Origin: Xanthostigma xanthostigma
Lineage: Eukaryota > Arthropoda > Insecta > Raphidioptera > Raphidiidae
Assembly (NCBI GenBank): GCA_963575645.1
Contig: OY754467.1
Location: forward strand, 3,534,001 to 3,598,000
Reading direction: 5' to 3'
DNA length: 64,000 nucleotides
The position numbers were made by a program, and so were the translations under genes. Numbering within the stretch: the stretch's first letter is position 1; every line of letters begins with the position of its first letter. The notes below the pieces were generated by a model. The model was given only the letters and a program-made list of their open reading frames with translations, searched no databases and was not told where the DNA came from. This document shows positions 42,007-53,850 of the stretch, one piece after another.

Positions 42007-42561
42007 TGTTGCGCGCCCCCTGTTGGGACGACTATGGGCTCCATAGAATGTCCAAGACCACAACAACAATAGAAAGTAGGTAAAAACCCGACCTTCTTAG
42101 AATTGCCTGGAGAATGCAATGCATGTGAAGAAAGGTCGAGATGCTTCCAGAACATTCGATAGGCGGGGGACGAAGCTATAAAATGCGAGCGGAGTGGTTG
42201 GCAAGTCAGGCAGTCAGTTGGTTAGTTGTTCGTGAGACGTTCATGTGTTGATACAGTGTCAGTGCGTTTTGACATAAATCATTAAGTGCAGTTATATAAA
42301 TCTGGTTTAACATAAATAGCTTCTGTTTTGTAAATAATCGTGTGCTAATAAACTTTGGTGTGTTCCTGTATTGTAAATACTTTATGTACCTACATAATTA
42401 ATGACTCTATATTCTTCTGTTACTTAGTTTCTACTTTATTAATTAGAACTATTAGTTTTGTTTTTGTTAAGTACGCTTTCTTTGTGTGTTTAACTGTTTT
42501 GTTAAACGTTTATTATTGTAAATAAATAATTTCCACTACGAATTAGAACAGTTTTGTTACA
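42007..42561 (+). mobile_element. LTR family G, copy 3 (full-length solo LTR)
   Basis: 555 bp from TGTTGCGCGCCCCCTGTTGG to ...AGTTTTGTTACA (TG...CA). It holds a TATA box TATAAAA at 42177-42183, a GTCAGGCAGTCAGTTGG region about 30 bases downstream where transcription would start, and AATAAA near 42347. Flanking pentamers do not match (CATAG versus ATATA). I could not identify the element's internal region. Confidence 0.75.
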
Positions 42562-44535
42562 ATATATAAATACGAGAAGGAAAACAGTTGTGGTACCGAT
42601 TCGAGTGTGTTAATTCGCACACATTGTGATGAAACGTGCATCGTTTTCTTCGTTTTAATGAGGGGAAGTACATAATATATGTTTCATCACGATGTGTACG
42701 AGTTTACACAGGTAAAATCGATTCAGGAGAAATCCATATAATGACAAAAGAATTTCAATAACGCTCAAACTTAAAAAAATTAATGAATTACGGTTGAATT
42801 TCGACCACTGAACGACCACAGTTATAAAGCTTTGCCGCTCCATAAACCGCACCGTACTATACAGATGCTTCACTCTCTACTACTTCAAAACAGCAGTTCA
42901 GAAGCCAAAATCACAAAATATTTACGTATCTAGATTGTAATGAATTATTTTATGTACGAAATGTGACGTCAAAACGAGGGTATGACGCATTTGATAGAGA
43001 GAGTAGAAACGATTTTCCCACTTTCCTTTCAATTGCCAGTTGAAGAGTGAGAAGCGTTATATTTTTCGTCTGTGATCAAAATCAATTAGCCCTACCGCGC
43101 CTAAAAAAAATCATTTCAAAAATAATAACTGATCCATATGCTCACTAGAGAGTCCCAAAAATATAAAAGACAAACTATATATTTTGTCACAAATCGGTGA
43201 ATGAGTCCAATGGAGTTATACATTAACACGGTTGTGTAGTTGTCCGTACAGGAAACGAACAAAACAACAGTTTTGGACAAATAAACAAAGACTGATACTA
43301 CTCAGCAGAACGAAAATAGCAATCCTTTTTTGTTATTTCAACGTTCATGATTCGAAACTCAATAAAAAAGCGATTGTGCTTTAGACCACACGACTGAAGT
43401 AAAACTTCTTCCTGCCATAATTATTTTAAATATATTTATTAAGAATAATGCGTAAATAAAAAATTCATAAACGAACAATAATATGCAGTCGGTTCGTTTC
43501 AAAGTTTATCGAACACAATATAACCTCACTCTGTAGCACATATCTACAAAATATAATTTTTGAATAATTAATAGGCAAAATATGTATATATATTTATTAG
43601 CAATAATTTATAATACATTTAAAAGGATTTATTAACTAACCTACATTATTTCCCGTTAAAAAATGCAGCAAAATTCGATGAAATGTATTTTTGATACAAA
43701 ATCAATTGTTTTCATTTTAAACGTCAAATAGTTGTCCAAAAAAAAAAAAGAATTTCGATTAATGCTCCGTCTTTGTCGCACTCACTATCTTATATCTCCC
43801 TCTCAACATAATGCTCCGTCTTTGTCGCACTCACTAACTTATATCTCCCTCTCAACTTTTAATATACAAAACGTAACTCTCTCTCTATCTTCACTAACTT
43901 ATATCTCCCTCTCAACTACCATTCGTCTCGAACGATCACGCACTGTTCGCAATGATGCACTTCCGTAAACGATTTCGTTCGCGATGATGCATTTCCGTGA
44001 ACGATTTCGTCAGGTATTTACCAGCTTACTCCCCAAGTCAAGCTATCTAATGCAAAAAGAATATTAATTCAAATCGGATTGGTTCTTCTCCATAAAAATA
44101 ATATAGCAAATGTAGTAGTGATAAAGAACGTAGGAGATCTTTTCATAGGTAAGTACTCTAAAGTCTAAAAGAATAAACGATTAAGGTTAAGGTAGGTACT
44201 ACTTTGAGAGATATTGGGATTGGCCACGCCATCGACTTATCTTTTTCTTTCGAAGGGAAGACACTTTTTATACCGCTCTGGTATATTCAGGGAGGTACGT
44301 CGATGTTTTTAATTTATTGGCTGCTTGCTAGACCACATCTAAATTTATTGCAATACTTTAATTTATATAGTTGAATGCGATTTTGGGATCTTCTTAAAAA
44401 AACTTATAAATTATGTAAACGTTGACACGCAGTGATCCTTGGTATTTCATTTCGCGTTTACCCGAAACTTCCAGCTTTAGAAATAGTGTCGGGAGAGCTG
44501 TAATCGTTTTAAGTGAGACATAAGAATTTGAGATG
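42562..44535. other. Intergenic with small repeats
   Basis: No gene. 42619-42697 has an 18-bp inverted pair (CACATTGTGATGAAACGT). 42985-43105 is family M copy 2. 43768-43918 is a pyrimidine-rich tandem repeat, with 'atgctccgtctttgtcgcac' twice and 'cactaacttatatctccctc' three times. 43930-44010 has 'gatgatgca.ttccgt.aacga' twice. Confidence 0.45.
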
Positions 44536-45133
44536 AAGTGATGTGTCCACTGTTCACATGACTTTATTGGGAGCTGGCTCCGTGCGCTCCGCTCACTAAA
44601 ATGAGTCGCTCAGAGGGAGTCGTTCAAAGGAGCGACACTAGACAGTACGCACTACACAAGAGTGCAGACTTCAGAGGTGTGAACTGTCATCATGCACGCT
44701 CAGGAGTTACGTAGCATTGCACAGCACAATACACATACTCAGTTCTGAGCTCATTTTAATATGATACTGCTCCTATATTTATTCGCATTTCGGATAAACT
44801 ATAAAGTGTAATAAAATCTGAACAATAATAATGTTTATTGTTACAATATTATATCTTTGTCAACGACGTCAATGTGAATGGTTTAAGTCACTATAAGCTT
44901 AGTACTATTGAACTTACAGTGTGTCATTCAACATTAAAACTCCTTTAGTGCAAAATTCACTAGTGCCTCTGTGGCCTGTGCTGTGTGCGTTCTGTAAATG
45001 TGCGAATGCAAGAGTATAGAACAGCTCAGCAAAGAGCAATGGCGCTCGGAGTGAGTCATTCACAAAAAAAGAGCGACTCGCTCCGCTCCGAAAACGATTT
45101 ATGAACGATTCGCTCAGGAGCGACACATCACTT
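44536..45133. mobile_element. hAT-like MITE with 12-bp TIRs and subterminal GAGCGACTC repeats
   Basis: The ends AAGTGATGTGTC and GACACATCACTT are exact inverted repeats. Multiple GAGCGACTCG/CGCTCCGCTC motifs near both ends resemble the subterminal transposase-binding repeats of hAT elements. About 600 bp, no transposase. No clean 8-bp duplication at the flanks. Confidence 0.65.
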
Positions 45134-46009
45134 GTATAGGCTTGTAACATTATGCATTATTTTTGAGTATGTATTACGAGTTTTTTTCTAAATGAAGCAT
45201 TTTACCCCCTTACAAAAAAATTCACTAAAAAGAGTATTTATTTTTCTGCATTAACGTAGGCAAATTTTCAACAAAAAACTGAACAGACAATATGTGTATT
45301 TGTGAAAAACGATTACAGCTTTCACGAAATTACATAGAAAAACTGAATATGTATAATCTTTTTTTGTTGATCTGATATAATCTGAAGGCACAGAAGTATA
45401 AAGGATAATAGTCAATTCTCTATCCTTCTTTATTCATATACATATTACATTATACACACAAAAAACTGGCGTTTAAACTTTTGCTAGATTACGTTGAGAT
45501 GGGGGAAATAATATAGACAACTGTAAAGTTTATTTCGCGTTTCGAAAATAACTCGTCTCAACCGAATTTGGACACTCGTTATAGCTCTAACGGCGCCGCA
45601 TCAATCGAAAAAAGTGTGCGTGCTTCTTTTACGCATGAAGTAATACATGTAAACAATACATATATTAATACTATTTTTTAAGAGGATAATGGATCAACTA
45701 ATAAAAATGCTGTTATAAACAATATTTTCAATTGCAAAGTTTTGTTTTACTTTTAAAATATATATATTGTCAGGTTTACAGTTTTTTCAGATAAACAGGC
45801 AAAAAATGACAAAAATTGAAAATTCGTTCTAGGAATGTTTAAAACTGTTCAATTACAGACTGAATTACGATTTTATTTATTTGTAAATTGAGCTAACGTC
45901 TGTATAATTAATTAAAAAAAACAACTCTAATAGTATGTGAATTTTTTCAATCCGTAACTATATATAAAGAATAGAGTCAGACACGTTTTTATAAACTACT
46001 CTTGAAAAA
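45134..46009. other. Intergenic, nothing recognised
   Basis: AT-rich, no gene or shared repeat. Confidence 0.35.
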
Positions 46010-46400
46010 ATTAAAAACTTTAAAATGCTCATAACTTCGAAACCAGAAGAGATACAGTTCTGCGCTTGTGCTCATTCGATTCAGCGCACTTTTTTCTATA
46101 AGGTCACGTAAATTCAGGCATATCTGTGACACTTTTATATTTTCCAAAAAATTGAAAAAATTGAACTTTTTCGATGTTTTCGCAAATCGGCGGCTTTTTG
46201 AGGCACTAAGAGCTTTCCGATGCGGTTAATATTATGTGTACTTATGGAAAAAATCACGCTGAATCCAATGAGACCATCCGCCATCCTTTGGTTTAGGAGT
46301 TAGACGCGTTTTTATAAATTTTTCTAGAAAAAATTAAAAACGCTGTAACTTGAAAACGCCCATTCGATTCAGCATGATTTGTTGCATAGGACCAAGTCAT
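46010..46400 (+). repeat. Diverged relative of the 61-62 kb alternating array
   Basis: Contains CATTCGATTCAGCGCAC (about 46073), CACGCTGAATCCAATG (46247) and CATTCGATTCAGCATGA (46360), alternating in orientation, with 'gagatacag' and 'aggagttagacgcg' phrases as in the array at 61049-62235. Confidence 0.5.
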
Positions 46401-47344
46401 TTTTAACCATATATTTTATAAATTTCCGGTCGATACTGCACTTTTTTTAAAATGAAAATTTAATCGTCGACCCCCTTGTAAAAATTTTCAAAATCATAGT
46501 CTCCCAGAACGGGTCGATATTAAGGTTACCGGGTAGATCTTGCAACGCCGAAATTCACAAAACGTGCCTACTGAAGCGAACCGGACCAAGACCGGTTTGT
46601 ATCAAATCAGTTCATAAACCGAGTTCCGTGTTTGCTAAGGCCAACCCTGATAGCTTTTTTTGGTAACTATATTTGAGGTTATGCACAATACTGTTTTGTG
46701 ACGTTGCATTTGAAAATCGCGTTTTGCAGAATTAATCTGGAACACGTTGCATTGCGATACAGGATTCACGGATGCGAACTGATCCTATTTAAACGGGAGA
46801 AGATTGAAATCATCCACATCGCTGAGGACATCCTGGTTTGAGCGGTCGATGCCTTGTCTGGCTCTCTCTCCCACGCCTATTCTCTCCTTGTCTATAGAAA
46901 CTTCTTTCTCTCTTTCTTGCGTACACATTAGTTCATATATAATGCATAATTGTCTTATACGTATCTACTTTTAACAAAAAATATTATATTCACCCAAAGA
47001 GTCCGAGTAGAGACTAATAACGTACTTAAATTATTAATTTTATTTCGAATAGCTGAGATTTTCGTTAATTTTGAAGATTTCAAAAACTGTGTTAACATTT
47101 AGATATACAAGAAAATACGTAACAGCTGCACATAACCTTAAAAAAATGTCGACAGCTGACCAAGGAGGATAACTTTCCGCAGCACATCAGATTCATAACG
47201 GGGCCATATTTATTGACCTCGATGGGACATGAAAAAGCCCAAAAGGATTTTGGCTCTAATGCCCGCTAACATTTTTATGGGAGTTTGAAATTTTACCATT
47301 TTAGCCATTTATTCGTAATGATTTGGCTTGAAAAAAATCGTCTT
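46401..47344. other. Intergenic, nothing recognised
   Basis: Slightly GC-richer at 46500-46640 and 46780-46870; no gene recognised and no repeat partner in the window. Confidence 0.35.
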
Positions 47345-47650
47345 ACTTTTCAAGAGTAAAAATAGTATAATACACCACAAGGGCAGAAAGTTTGAGATTC
47401 TTGCACCTCGGGCATCATGACGCGCAGTTCAAGGCTCTCAAACTTTCTTCATACCTCGGCCGAAAATACGCTTATTAATTACCTACATTAATTAATTATT
47501 TATTTATTTATTAATTATTTAAGATAAGATAAATTCCAAACGAGCAGCTTTGGGAATATACGTAAAAACACGAATGACAGCTGTTCGCGACTATTAGCTC
47601 AAATGTACCTAATAGAGTTGCTATGGAAACGACATCTAAACAACAGTTGA
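47345..47650 (-). repeat. Family P, copy 1 (reverse), with MITE N remnant
   Basis: An inverted copy of 50355-50666: 'acgtaaaaacacgaatgaca', 'ctgttcgcgactatta', 'attaattacctacattaatt' and 'tacctcggccgaaaata' all recur in reverse order. 47371-47453 is a decayed MITE N (TACACCACAAGGGCAGAAAG...). About 300 bp shared. Confidence 0.65.
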
Positions 47651-47659
47651 TAGCCTATT

Positions 47660-48530
47660 GCACATACCGCTAAACTAGCGGTATGTGCTTTATTATCGCT
47701 TTGTGCGTCAGAGCTGACTTTCGTTCATATAAGAAGTTATATTTAAGTTAATTTCACACGAAATCCATTCAAATTGAAGCTTTTTGAAAAGAGGAGATTC
47801 TAATCTATAAAATAGAACCATTTTTAAATCAATTTGAGTTCATAAATACTATTAAAATTGTAATTGAAAATCACAAACAGCAGTTGTCGGTTGGTCTGTA
47901 CGTATGTACGTACGTACGTACGTATGTACGTACGTACGTCACGACTCTACAGATCGCAATTTTGGTCGGATTGCCTTGGGTTATATTTTATTCACTTTGT
48001 TTACTATCAGACCAGAACCCTATTTAAATTCACTAAAATGTGTTCAGTAGTTTAATTTTTATAAACAGTTTTATTTTTTATTATTTTTGACAGCTAATAT
48101 AGTTTAAAAACAATATAATAATCGCTATGAAAATATAGTGTAATCCATAAAACAAGTGCTACACTTGTATACCGTGATAACACCACTAGACGTATTAGGC
48201 AGCCGTGGCGTAATGGTTATGCCGTTGGATTCCCAAGGGCAAGGTCCTGGGTTCGATTCCTTACGGTATCATTGACTTTTTTCTTTTTTTTTCTTTTTAT
48301 TTTGTTTTATTTTATTCCACTTGATATTAATTATATATTATATTATGTATAGTTCTTAATTTTTTTTATTTTTGCAAACTTAAAAAAAAATATTTTTTCA
48401 ATTTTTAATTATTTATTTCTTTAAATTTTTAAATCTTTTTAAATTTATTAAAAATATTTTTTAATTGTTATTTTTTTATCATACAGTGGAAAACTTGCGG
48501 GATGTGCACTTTTGGTTTTGCCAACTATTT
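47660..48530 (+). repeat. Interspersed family D, copy 2 (with a different tRNA-like cassette)
   Basis: Starts with the hairpin GCACATACCGCT-AAACT-AGCGGTATGTGC and follows copy 1 (4940) closely to about 48052. It then has a tRNA-like block, T-rich DNA and the shared end block AAAACTTGCGGGATGTGCAC (48490-48509). Contains a (ACGT)n stretch at 47897-47940, expanded relative to copy 1. Confidence 0.65.
48198..48270 (+). pseudogene. tRNA-like sequence (Gly-like), probably non-functional
   Basis: A-box-like GTGGCGTAATGGTTATGCC (a GGC/GCC D stem) and B-box GGTTCGATTCC, spaced as in tRNA-Gly, followed by a T run. The T stem is broken (CCTGG against CCTTA) and the acceptor ends do not pair. It lies at the same place in family D as the Leu/Ser-like block of copy 1 but is a different tRNA type. 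Confidence 0.55.
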
Positions 48531-49100
48531 TTCTTTATTGCCGCCCGAACGTGCGTACTTGCCGCATCAGTGCGTGTAATCCCAAAACTGATGCCGGAAA
48601 TCGTACTTTCGATCGAGGTACGAAGAAAAATATAATTTTATACGCGATCACATACATTTTAAAAATGAACACTACGAAGCAATTGTTTCGAATTGTTCAT
48701 TATTTCCTGTGTGAAAATAAAAGGAAGCGCCAACATATTCCCCAATTATTAAAGAAATTGTGTAAAAAACAGCAATAAAAGTTAATTTTTCAAATTCATG
48801 TGGCGATCATGTCGTTTTTGTGTAATGAAAATTACCGCCATGAAAATATACTGTGTCAGCGCTATTCAACTGTTATTGTCGCTATTCAACTGTTATACGA
48901 ATATAGTGGCCCATTACGTAATACACGGTCGCGTATATTGTGCCATATTATACCGGAAACGCCTTGCGATTTCTCATCTATATAAATGAAAACGTTCGTT
49001 AGTTCAAAATCTTAAATCTCCGAAAGTTCATCATCGATATTGCTTTGAAATTTTGACACTGCAGCGTTACATTCGTAATATGCTCGTGTTTTTGTATATC
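48531..49100. other. Intergenic; unrecognised frames
   Basis: An 88-codon frame at 48512-48778 overlaps the end of D and begins at a non-conserved site. Two frames of ~60 codons follow. None shows a known domain. Confidence 0.3.
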
Positions 49101-49676
49101 ATCATATATATTAAGATGTTTGCCTCCCTTTTTAGAAAAAACCTCACAATTTCTTCACATAAATTATATATCATTTTACAGATAATTGCTTGCTCTACTG
49201 ACATCGACAACTAAAAAATTTTTTATTGCTTTTTTAAATTAATTCAAATACAGCAACGCTGAACAACGTCTGCCATCTGACGGCTTTAATTTTAAAACAA
49301 CGTCAACACTTCGATCTGTCATCTGACCTTCATAATGTAATACAACAGGTACAATACTGCATACTGCCATCTGACGGCTATAATTTTGAAACAGCGAGCA
49401 ACGCTGAACAACGTCACAGCAATGCTGCATGATGCCATCTGACGGCTTTGCTCAACGCTTTTGCTACTTGCGCCTCTATATGACAATTTTAGTAAAATAT
49501 TTCTTCGATCTGTCATCTGAACTTCATATTGTAATACAACAAAAAGAAGAACGTTATAAGCAGTGTGCAAAATTAGAAACGAATTGAATACCTGCAATCA
49601 TATTTAAAAAATAATTTTGTAAAGTGATAATTATTATACTTATTTAGTTCGAATAATTCGCACAGGTCACACTAGT
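49101..49676 (-). repeat. Interspersed family A, copy 5 (reverse)
   Basis: From ATCATATATATTAAGATG to ...CACACTAGT. The 92-codon frame is open on the minus strand (49319-49597), again from TTG. The region near the 3' end is shortened (missing 'ccttaacgta'). Confidence 0.7.
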
Positions 49677-49699
49677 CTACCTACTATATAGATTTCACA

Positions 49700-49872
49700 C
49701 CGAGCGGGGTGGCGTAGTGGTGAGAGCACTAGACTCGCATTCGAGAGGTACCGGGTTCGAATCCCAGCCGGGGCAGATTTGGCTGGGACTTTTTCCTGCT
49801 GCCTCTCGCCGAGAAATTCCTGTAGGTACCGGCCATCTTATTGAGGAATTCCATGATTTCCTTCAATAATTC
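49700..49872 (+). mobile_element. SINE family E, copy 3 (3'-truncated)
   Basis: Head CCGAGCGGGGTGGCGTAGTG with intact A- and B-box regions, body to '...ttccttcaataattc'; the 3' half is missing. Confidence 0.8.
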
Positions 49873-49961
49873 TAAAACTACTCATCCGATTTAAAAAAAA
49901 ATTGTCACCAATATTTAGAATAGACATTCAGGATGAATATAGACAATATATTATCGCGTTA

Positions 49962-50045
49962 AAATAAAAGCGCTTTTCGTAGAGACCAATTTTGCAACGT
50001 AGGTCAACGAAAAAACGGTGGCAATCTACAAATTCGGGCGAAGCC
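49962..50045. repeat. Short repeat shared with 57555-57620 (inverted)
   Basis: 'gaccaattttgcaacgtagg' and 'aaaacggtggcaatctac' recur in reverse complement at 57555-57620 ('gattgccaccgtgtttttgg', 'acgttgcaaaattg'). Confidence 0.5.
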
Positions 50046-50354
50046 GGACCAGACCGCCAGTTACTTATTAATAAAAATGTGGAGTTTATTATAATGCAAT
50101 TTGTACATTATGGAGTTGGAAATTTATACCGTTTGAAGTATTAAGTACGAATACAGAGCTTAAGTGCTAAAACTTTAAAAAGTTCAATAAAAATGTCTTT
50201 AGACTCATAGTTTTAAAGATACTGCGCCCTTTTAAAGTGTGCTCATCACTTTATTTCGTTTGCTAATAATGCTTGTCTCAGTGGTAGCTCAAGAAAAACT
50301 TAGTTTTTATTTATTTTCTGATTTCCTTTCAAAATTAAAAAAAAAAATAACCTA

Positions 50355-50666
50355 CCACCGGTTTTTTAGATGCCTTTTCTATAGCAACCCTGTTACATTT
50401 TAGGTAATAGTCGCGAACAACTGTCATTCGTGTTTTTACGTATAACCTCAAAGCTGCTTGCTTTGATTTTATCCGTGGTGTAATTAATAAGTAATTAATT
50501 AATGTATTTAATAAGCGTACTTACGACTGAAGTATGAAGGAAAATAGTATACACCACACTGACCGAAAGTTTGATATCCTTGCACTGCACGCCATGAACC
50601 CGAGGCAAGCGGAAGGCATCATGACGCGCAGTGCGAGAATGCCAAACTTTCGACCCTTGTGGTGTA
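50355..50666 (+). repeat. Family P, copy 2, ending in complete MITE N
   Basis: Plus-strand partner of 47345-47650. Its right end is MITE N, 50550-50666 (117 bp), with inverted arms ACACCACACTGACCGAAAGT and the complement of ACACCACAAGGGTCGAAAGT, plus a central CGCGCAGTGCGAG/CTTGCACTGCACG pair. Flanks are TA-rich. Confidence 0.7.
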
Positions 50667-50776
50667 ATAATGTAATACCACGTCTTAAAAAGCCACGCCG
50701 CCACTGGTGTACCCTGGTAGTCATGTGGAGAAACAGAGGCAAGATGGCAGCGGAGCGTATGAACTAGGAAGTAGTG

Positions 50777-51930
50777 TTCATGTTAAAAAACTTAAATTAA
50801 TAAATATGTTGAATTATATAATATTCATGTTACAAAGCGTTAATAAATGTGTTGAATTAAATAATATTCATGTTATAAACTTAAATTAATAAATATGTTG
50901 AATTATATAATATTCATGTTACAAAACGTTATAAATGTTTTGAATTAAATAATATTCATCTTATAAACTTAAATTAATAAATATGTTGAATTATATAATA
51001 TTCATGTTACAAAACGTTATAAATGTTTTGAATTAAATAATATTCATCTTATAAACTTAAATTAATAAATATGTTGAATTATATAATATTCATGTTACAA
51101 AACGTTATAAATGTTTTGAATTAAATAATATTCATCTTATAAACTTAAATTAATAAATATGTTGAATTATATAATATTCATGTTACAAAACGTTATAAAT
51201 GTTTTGAATTAAATAATATTCATCTTATAAACTTAAATTAATAAATATGTTGAATTATATAATATTCATGTTACAAAACGTTATAAATGTTTTGAATTAA
51301 ATAATATTCATCTTATAAACTTAAATTAATAAATATGTTGAATTATATAATATTCATGTTACAAAACGTTAATAAATGTGTTGAATTAAATAATATTCAT
51401 GTTATAAACTTAAATTAATAAATATGTTGAATTATATAATATTCATGTTACAAAACGTTAATAAATGTGTTGAATTAAATAATATTCATGTTATAAACTT
51501 AAATTAATAAATATGTTGAATTATATAATATTCATGTTACAAAACGTTAATAAATGTTTTGAATTAAATAATATTCATGTTATAAACTTAAATTAATAAA
51601 TATGTTGAATTATATAATATTCATGTTACAAAACGTTAATAAATGTTTTGAATTAAATAATATTCATGTTACAAAACGTTAATAAATGTGTTGAATTAAA
51701 TAATACTCATGTTATAAACTTAAATTAATAAATTTGTTGAATTATATAATATTCATGTTACAAAACGTTAATAAATGTGTTGAATTAAATAATATTCATG
51801 TTACAAAACGTTAATAAATGTGTTGAATTAAATAATATTCATGTTACAAAACGTTAATAAATGTGTTGAATTAAATAATACTCATGTTATAAACTTAAAT
51901 TAATAAATTTGTTGAATAAAATAATAATAA
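50777..51930 (+). repeat. AT-rich tandem array, 88-bp unit (two related 44-mers)
   Basis: About 13 units, spacing 88-89 bp. Each unit has TTAAATTAATAAATATGTTG...AATATTCATGTTAC and a diverged half AACGTTAATAAATGTGTTG...AATATTCATGTTATA. Middle units are near identical (CATCTTATAAAC variant), edge units differ, and near the right end single 44-mers are repeated out of phase. This is the pattern expected from unequal exchange. No coding role. Confidence 0.92.
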
Positions 51931-52465
51931 TTGTTAAAATACACTATTTTAGAGTAAAAATATCATACCTTGCATGGTGGAAGAAACGGAACGTTTATGG
52001 TAGAAGTAACGGAGTTGGGTAGAGAAATTTCTATGACAAAAGAAATTGTCTCCTGGATACAAACAACGAAAACAAATAAATCGATACCAATAATTTGGCA
52101 AGATATTCGCCACCACTGAGCTAGGTAATCTCTACTCTTTATCTCTGTACAGGATTATAATGAAAGACCATTTTTATTGCCACTGTATTTTTATTCCCTC
52201 TATACTATTTTACTTGAATTGCTTTTACAAATATTGTTGCAGCTGAAATGGCATTATTTTTACGATACAAATTATATTTGGATGAGCTGTTGGCAAAAAC
52301 AAAACGAATCTTCCTCGAGCACAAAGTAAATTCGCGTATTCAAAGAAAGCATGCAACATTGTGTTCTAGTAATGCCAATGGCGGTTGCTCTACGAGTGCT
52401 GCAGAGCTCTGCAGAACAACCAAAATCTTAGGCACTTCGTAATTTTAGAATGAATTATATATTTC
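51931..52465 (+). other. Intergenic; weak candidate exon at about 52242-52442
   Basis: A 64-codon ATG frame at 52248 (MALFLRYKLYLDELLAKTKR...) directly follows 'ttttacaaatattgttgcag', which has the form of a 3' splice site. A possible donor (AAA|GTAAAT) lies at about 52326. The peptide is not recognised. Too weak to call a gene. Confidence 0.2.
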
Positions 52466-52690
52466 ACTAGCGGTCCCGCCCGGTTTCATCCGGGTGCAAT
52501 AGATCGAATAGAGGGAGATATGAGTACGCACATTCATTTTAGTTTGCCGAGATGAATGTTGTGTGCAAATTTCATGGTGATCGGAGTTACCGTTCAAAAG
52601 TTTTTGTCGGACGGACAAATTTTGAGTTACATTTTGCAACATTTTTCATTGATGCTGCGCTCCTATTGATCGTAGCGTGATATTGTTTAT
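52466..52690 (+). mobile_element. Family B, short copy without the SINE insert
   Basis: Starts ACTAGCGGTCCCGCCCGGTT and continues uninterrupted through 'caaaagtttttgtcggacgg' to '...gatcgtagcgtgatattg'. It represents the empty site for the tRNA-Lys insert seen in the copies at 25305 and 62399. Confidence 0.75.
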
Positions 52691-52714
52691 TGTGAACAAT
52701 TTGTATTTATATAT

Positions 52715-53313
52715 ACTAGTGTGACCTGTGCGAATTATTCGCACTAAATAAGTATAATAATTACCACTTTACAAAATTATTTTTTAAATATGATTGCAGG
52801 TATTCAATTCGTTTCTTATAATTTTGCACACTGCTTATAACGTTCTTCTTTTTGTTGTATTACAATATGAAGCTCAGATGACAGATCGAAGATAAATTTT
52901 ACTAAAATTGTCATATAGAGGTGCAAGTAGCAAAAGCGTTGAGCTAAGCCGTCAGATGGCATCATGCAGCATTGCTGTGACGTTGTTCAGCGTTGCTCGC
53001 TGTTTCAAAATTAAAGCCGTCAGATGGCAGTATGCAGTATTGTGTCTGTTGTATTACAATATGAAGCTCAGATGACAGATCGAAGTGTTGACGTTGTTTC
53101 AAAATTAAAGCCGTCAGATGGCAGACGTTGTTCAGCGTTGCTGTTAATTTAATAATTTACAAAAACAAAAGCAATAATAAATTTTTTAGTTGTCGATGTC
53201 AGTAGAGCAAGCAATTATCTGTAAAATGATATATAATTTATGTGGAGAAATTGTGAGGTTTTTTCTGAAAAGGGAGGCAAACATCTTAGCCTTAGCGTAT
53301 TAATATATATGAT
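52715..53313 (+). repeat. Interspersed family A, copy 6
   Basis: Full length, ACTAGTGTGACCTGTGCG to '...gtattaatatatatgat'. The 92-codon frame is broken here by small insertions and deletions (for example an extra 'ttat' near 52818). Confidence 0.7.
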
Positions 53314-53850
53314 ATATATTTTGTATTAATTGTATTTAATTAAATTAAATAAAAAAAAAAAAATCCTGCCAAAGTACACCGGTATTAATGTTTTTAGAAG
53401 AGACAAGAAGCTGTAGAGAAATATATCGGGTTTCGATTCTATAATCGTTCAAAAAATCGTTCGTGTCGTTTAGTCGCGGAACATTTTTAACAGTAAAAGA
53501 AAACTCGGCAAAGTAAACAGTTCTGCCTTTTTTTCTTCCACACGCGGGTATAATAGCCCTCTAATGCGATGCGTGTTCAGATGCCCTCAGAAGACGTTTC
53601 TGAAGAAGTTCCACTTCACAGCCTCGATCGGCTATCCTCCTGTTGAATACGCAAGGCCACATCAGCAAACAGACAACTCTGGTCTATGCACCGATCTAGA
53701 CTACCTTGACTTCCTTATGTTAGGTTCTCACAACACATCGAATATCAGTTTTTTCATCGAACGAAAATAAAATTGTAATTTATATATATCTAGAATTCAA
53801 TTATCGTCATTTAATAGCCAATATAAATTTTTAAAGATACATAATGAAGG
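53314..53850. other. Intergenic; one unrecognised 68-codon frame
   Basis: An ATG frame at 53564-53770 (MRCVFRCPQKTFLKKFHFTA...) is in GC-richer DNA but has no known domain. Otherwise AT-rich. Confidence 0.25.

Noticed and set aside
41160..42561. A complete LTR retrotransposon between copies G2 and G3
   Set aside because: Only 415 bp lie between them, with no primer-binding site, polypurine tract or coding frame.
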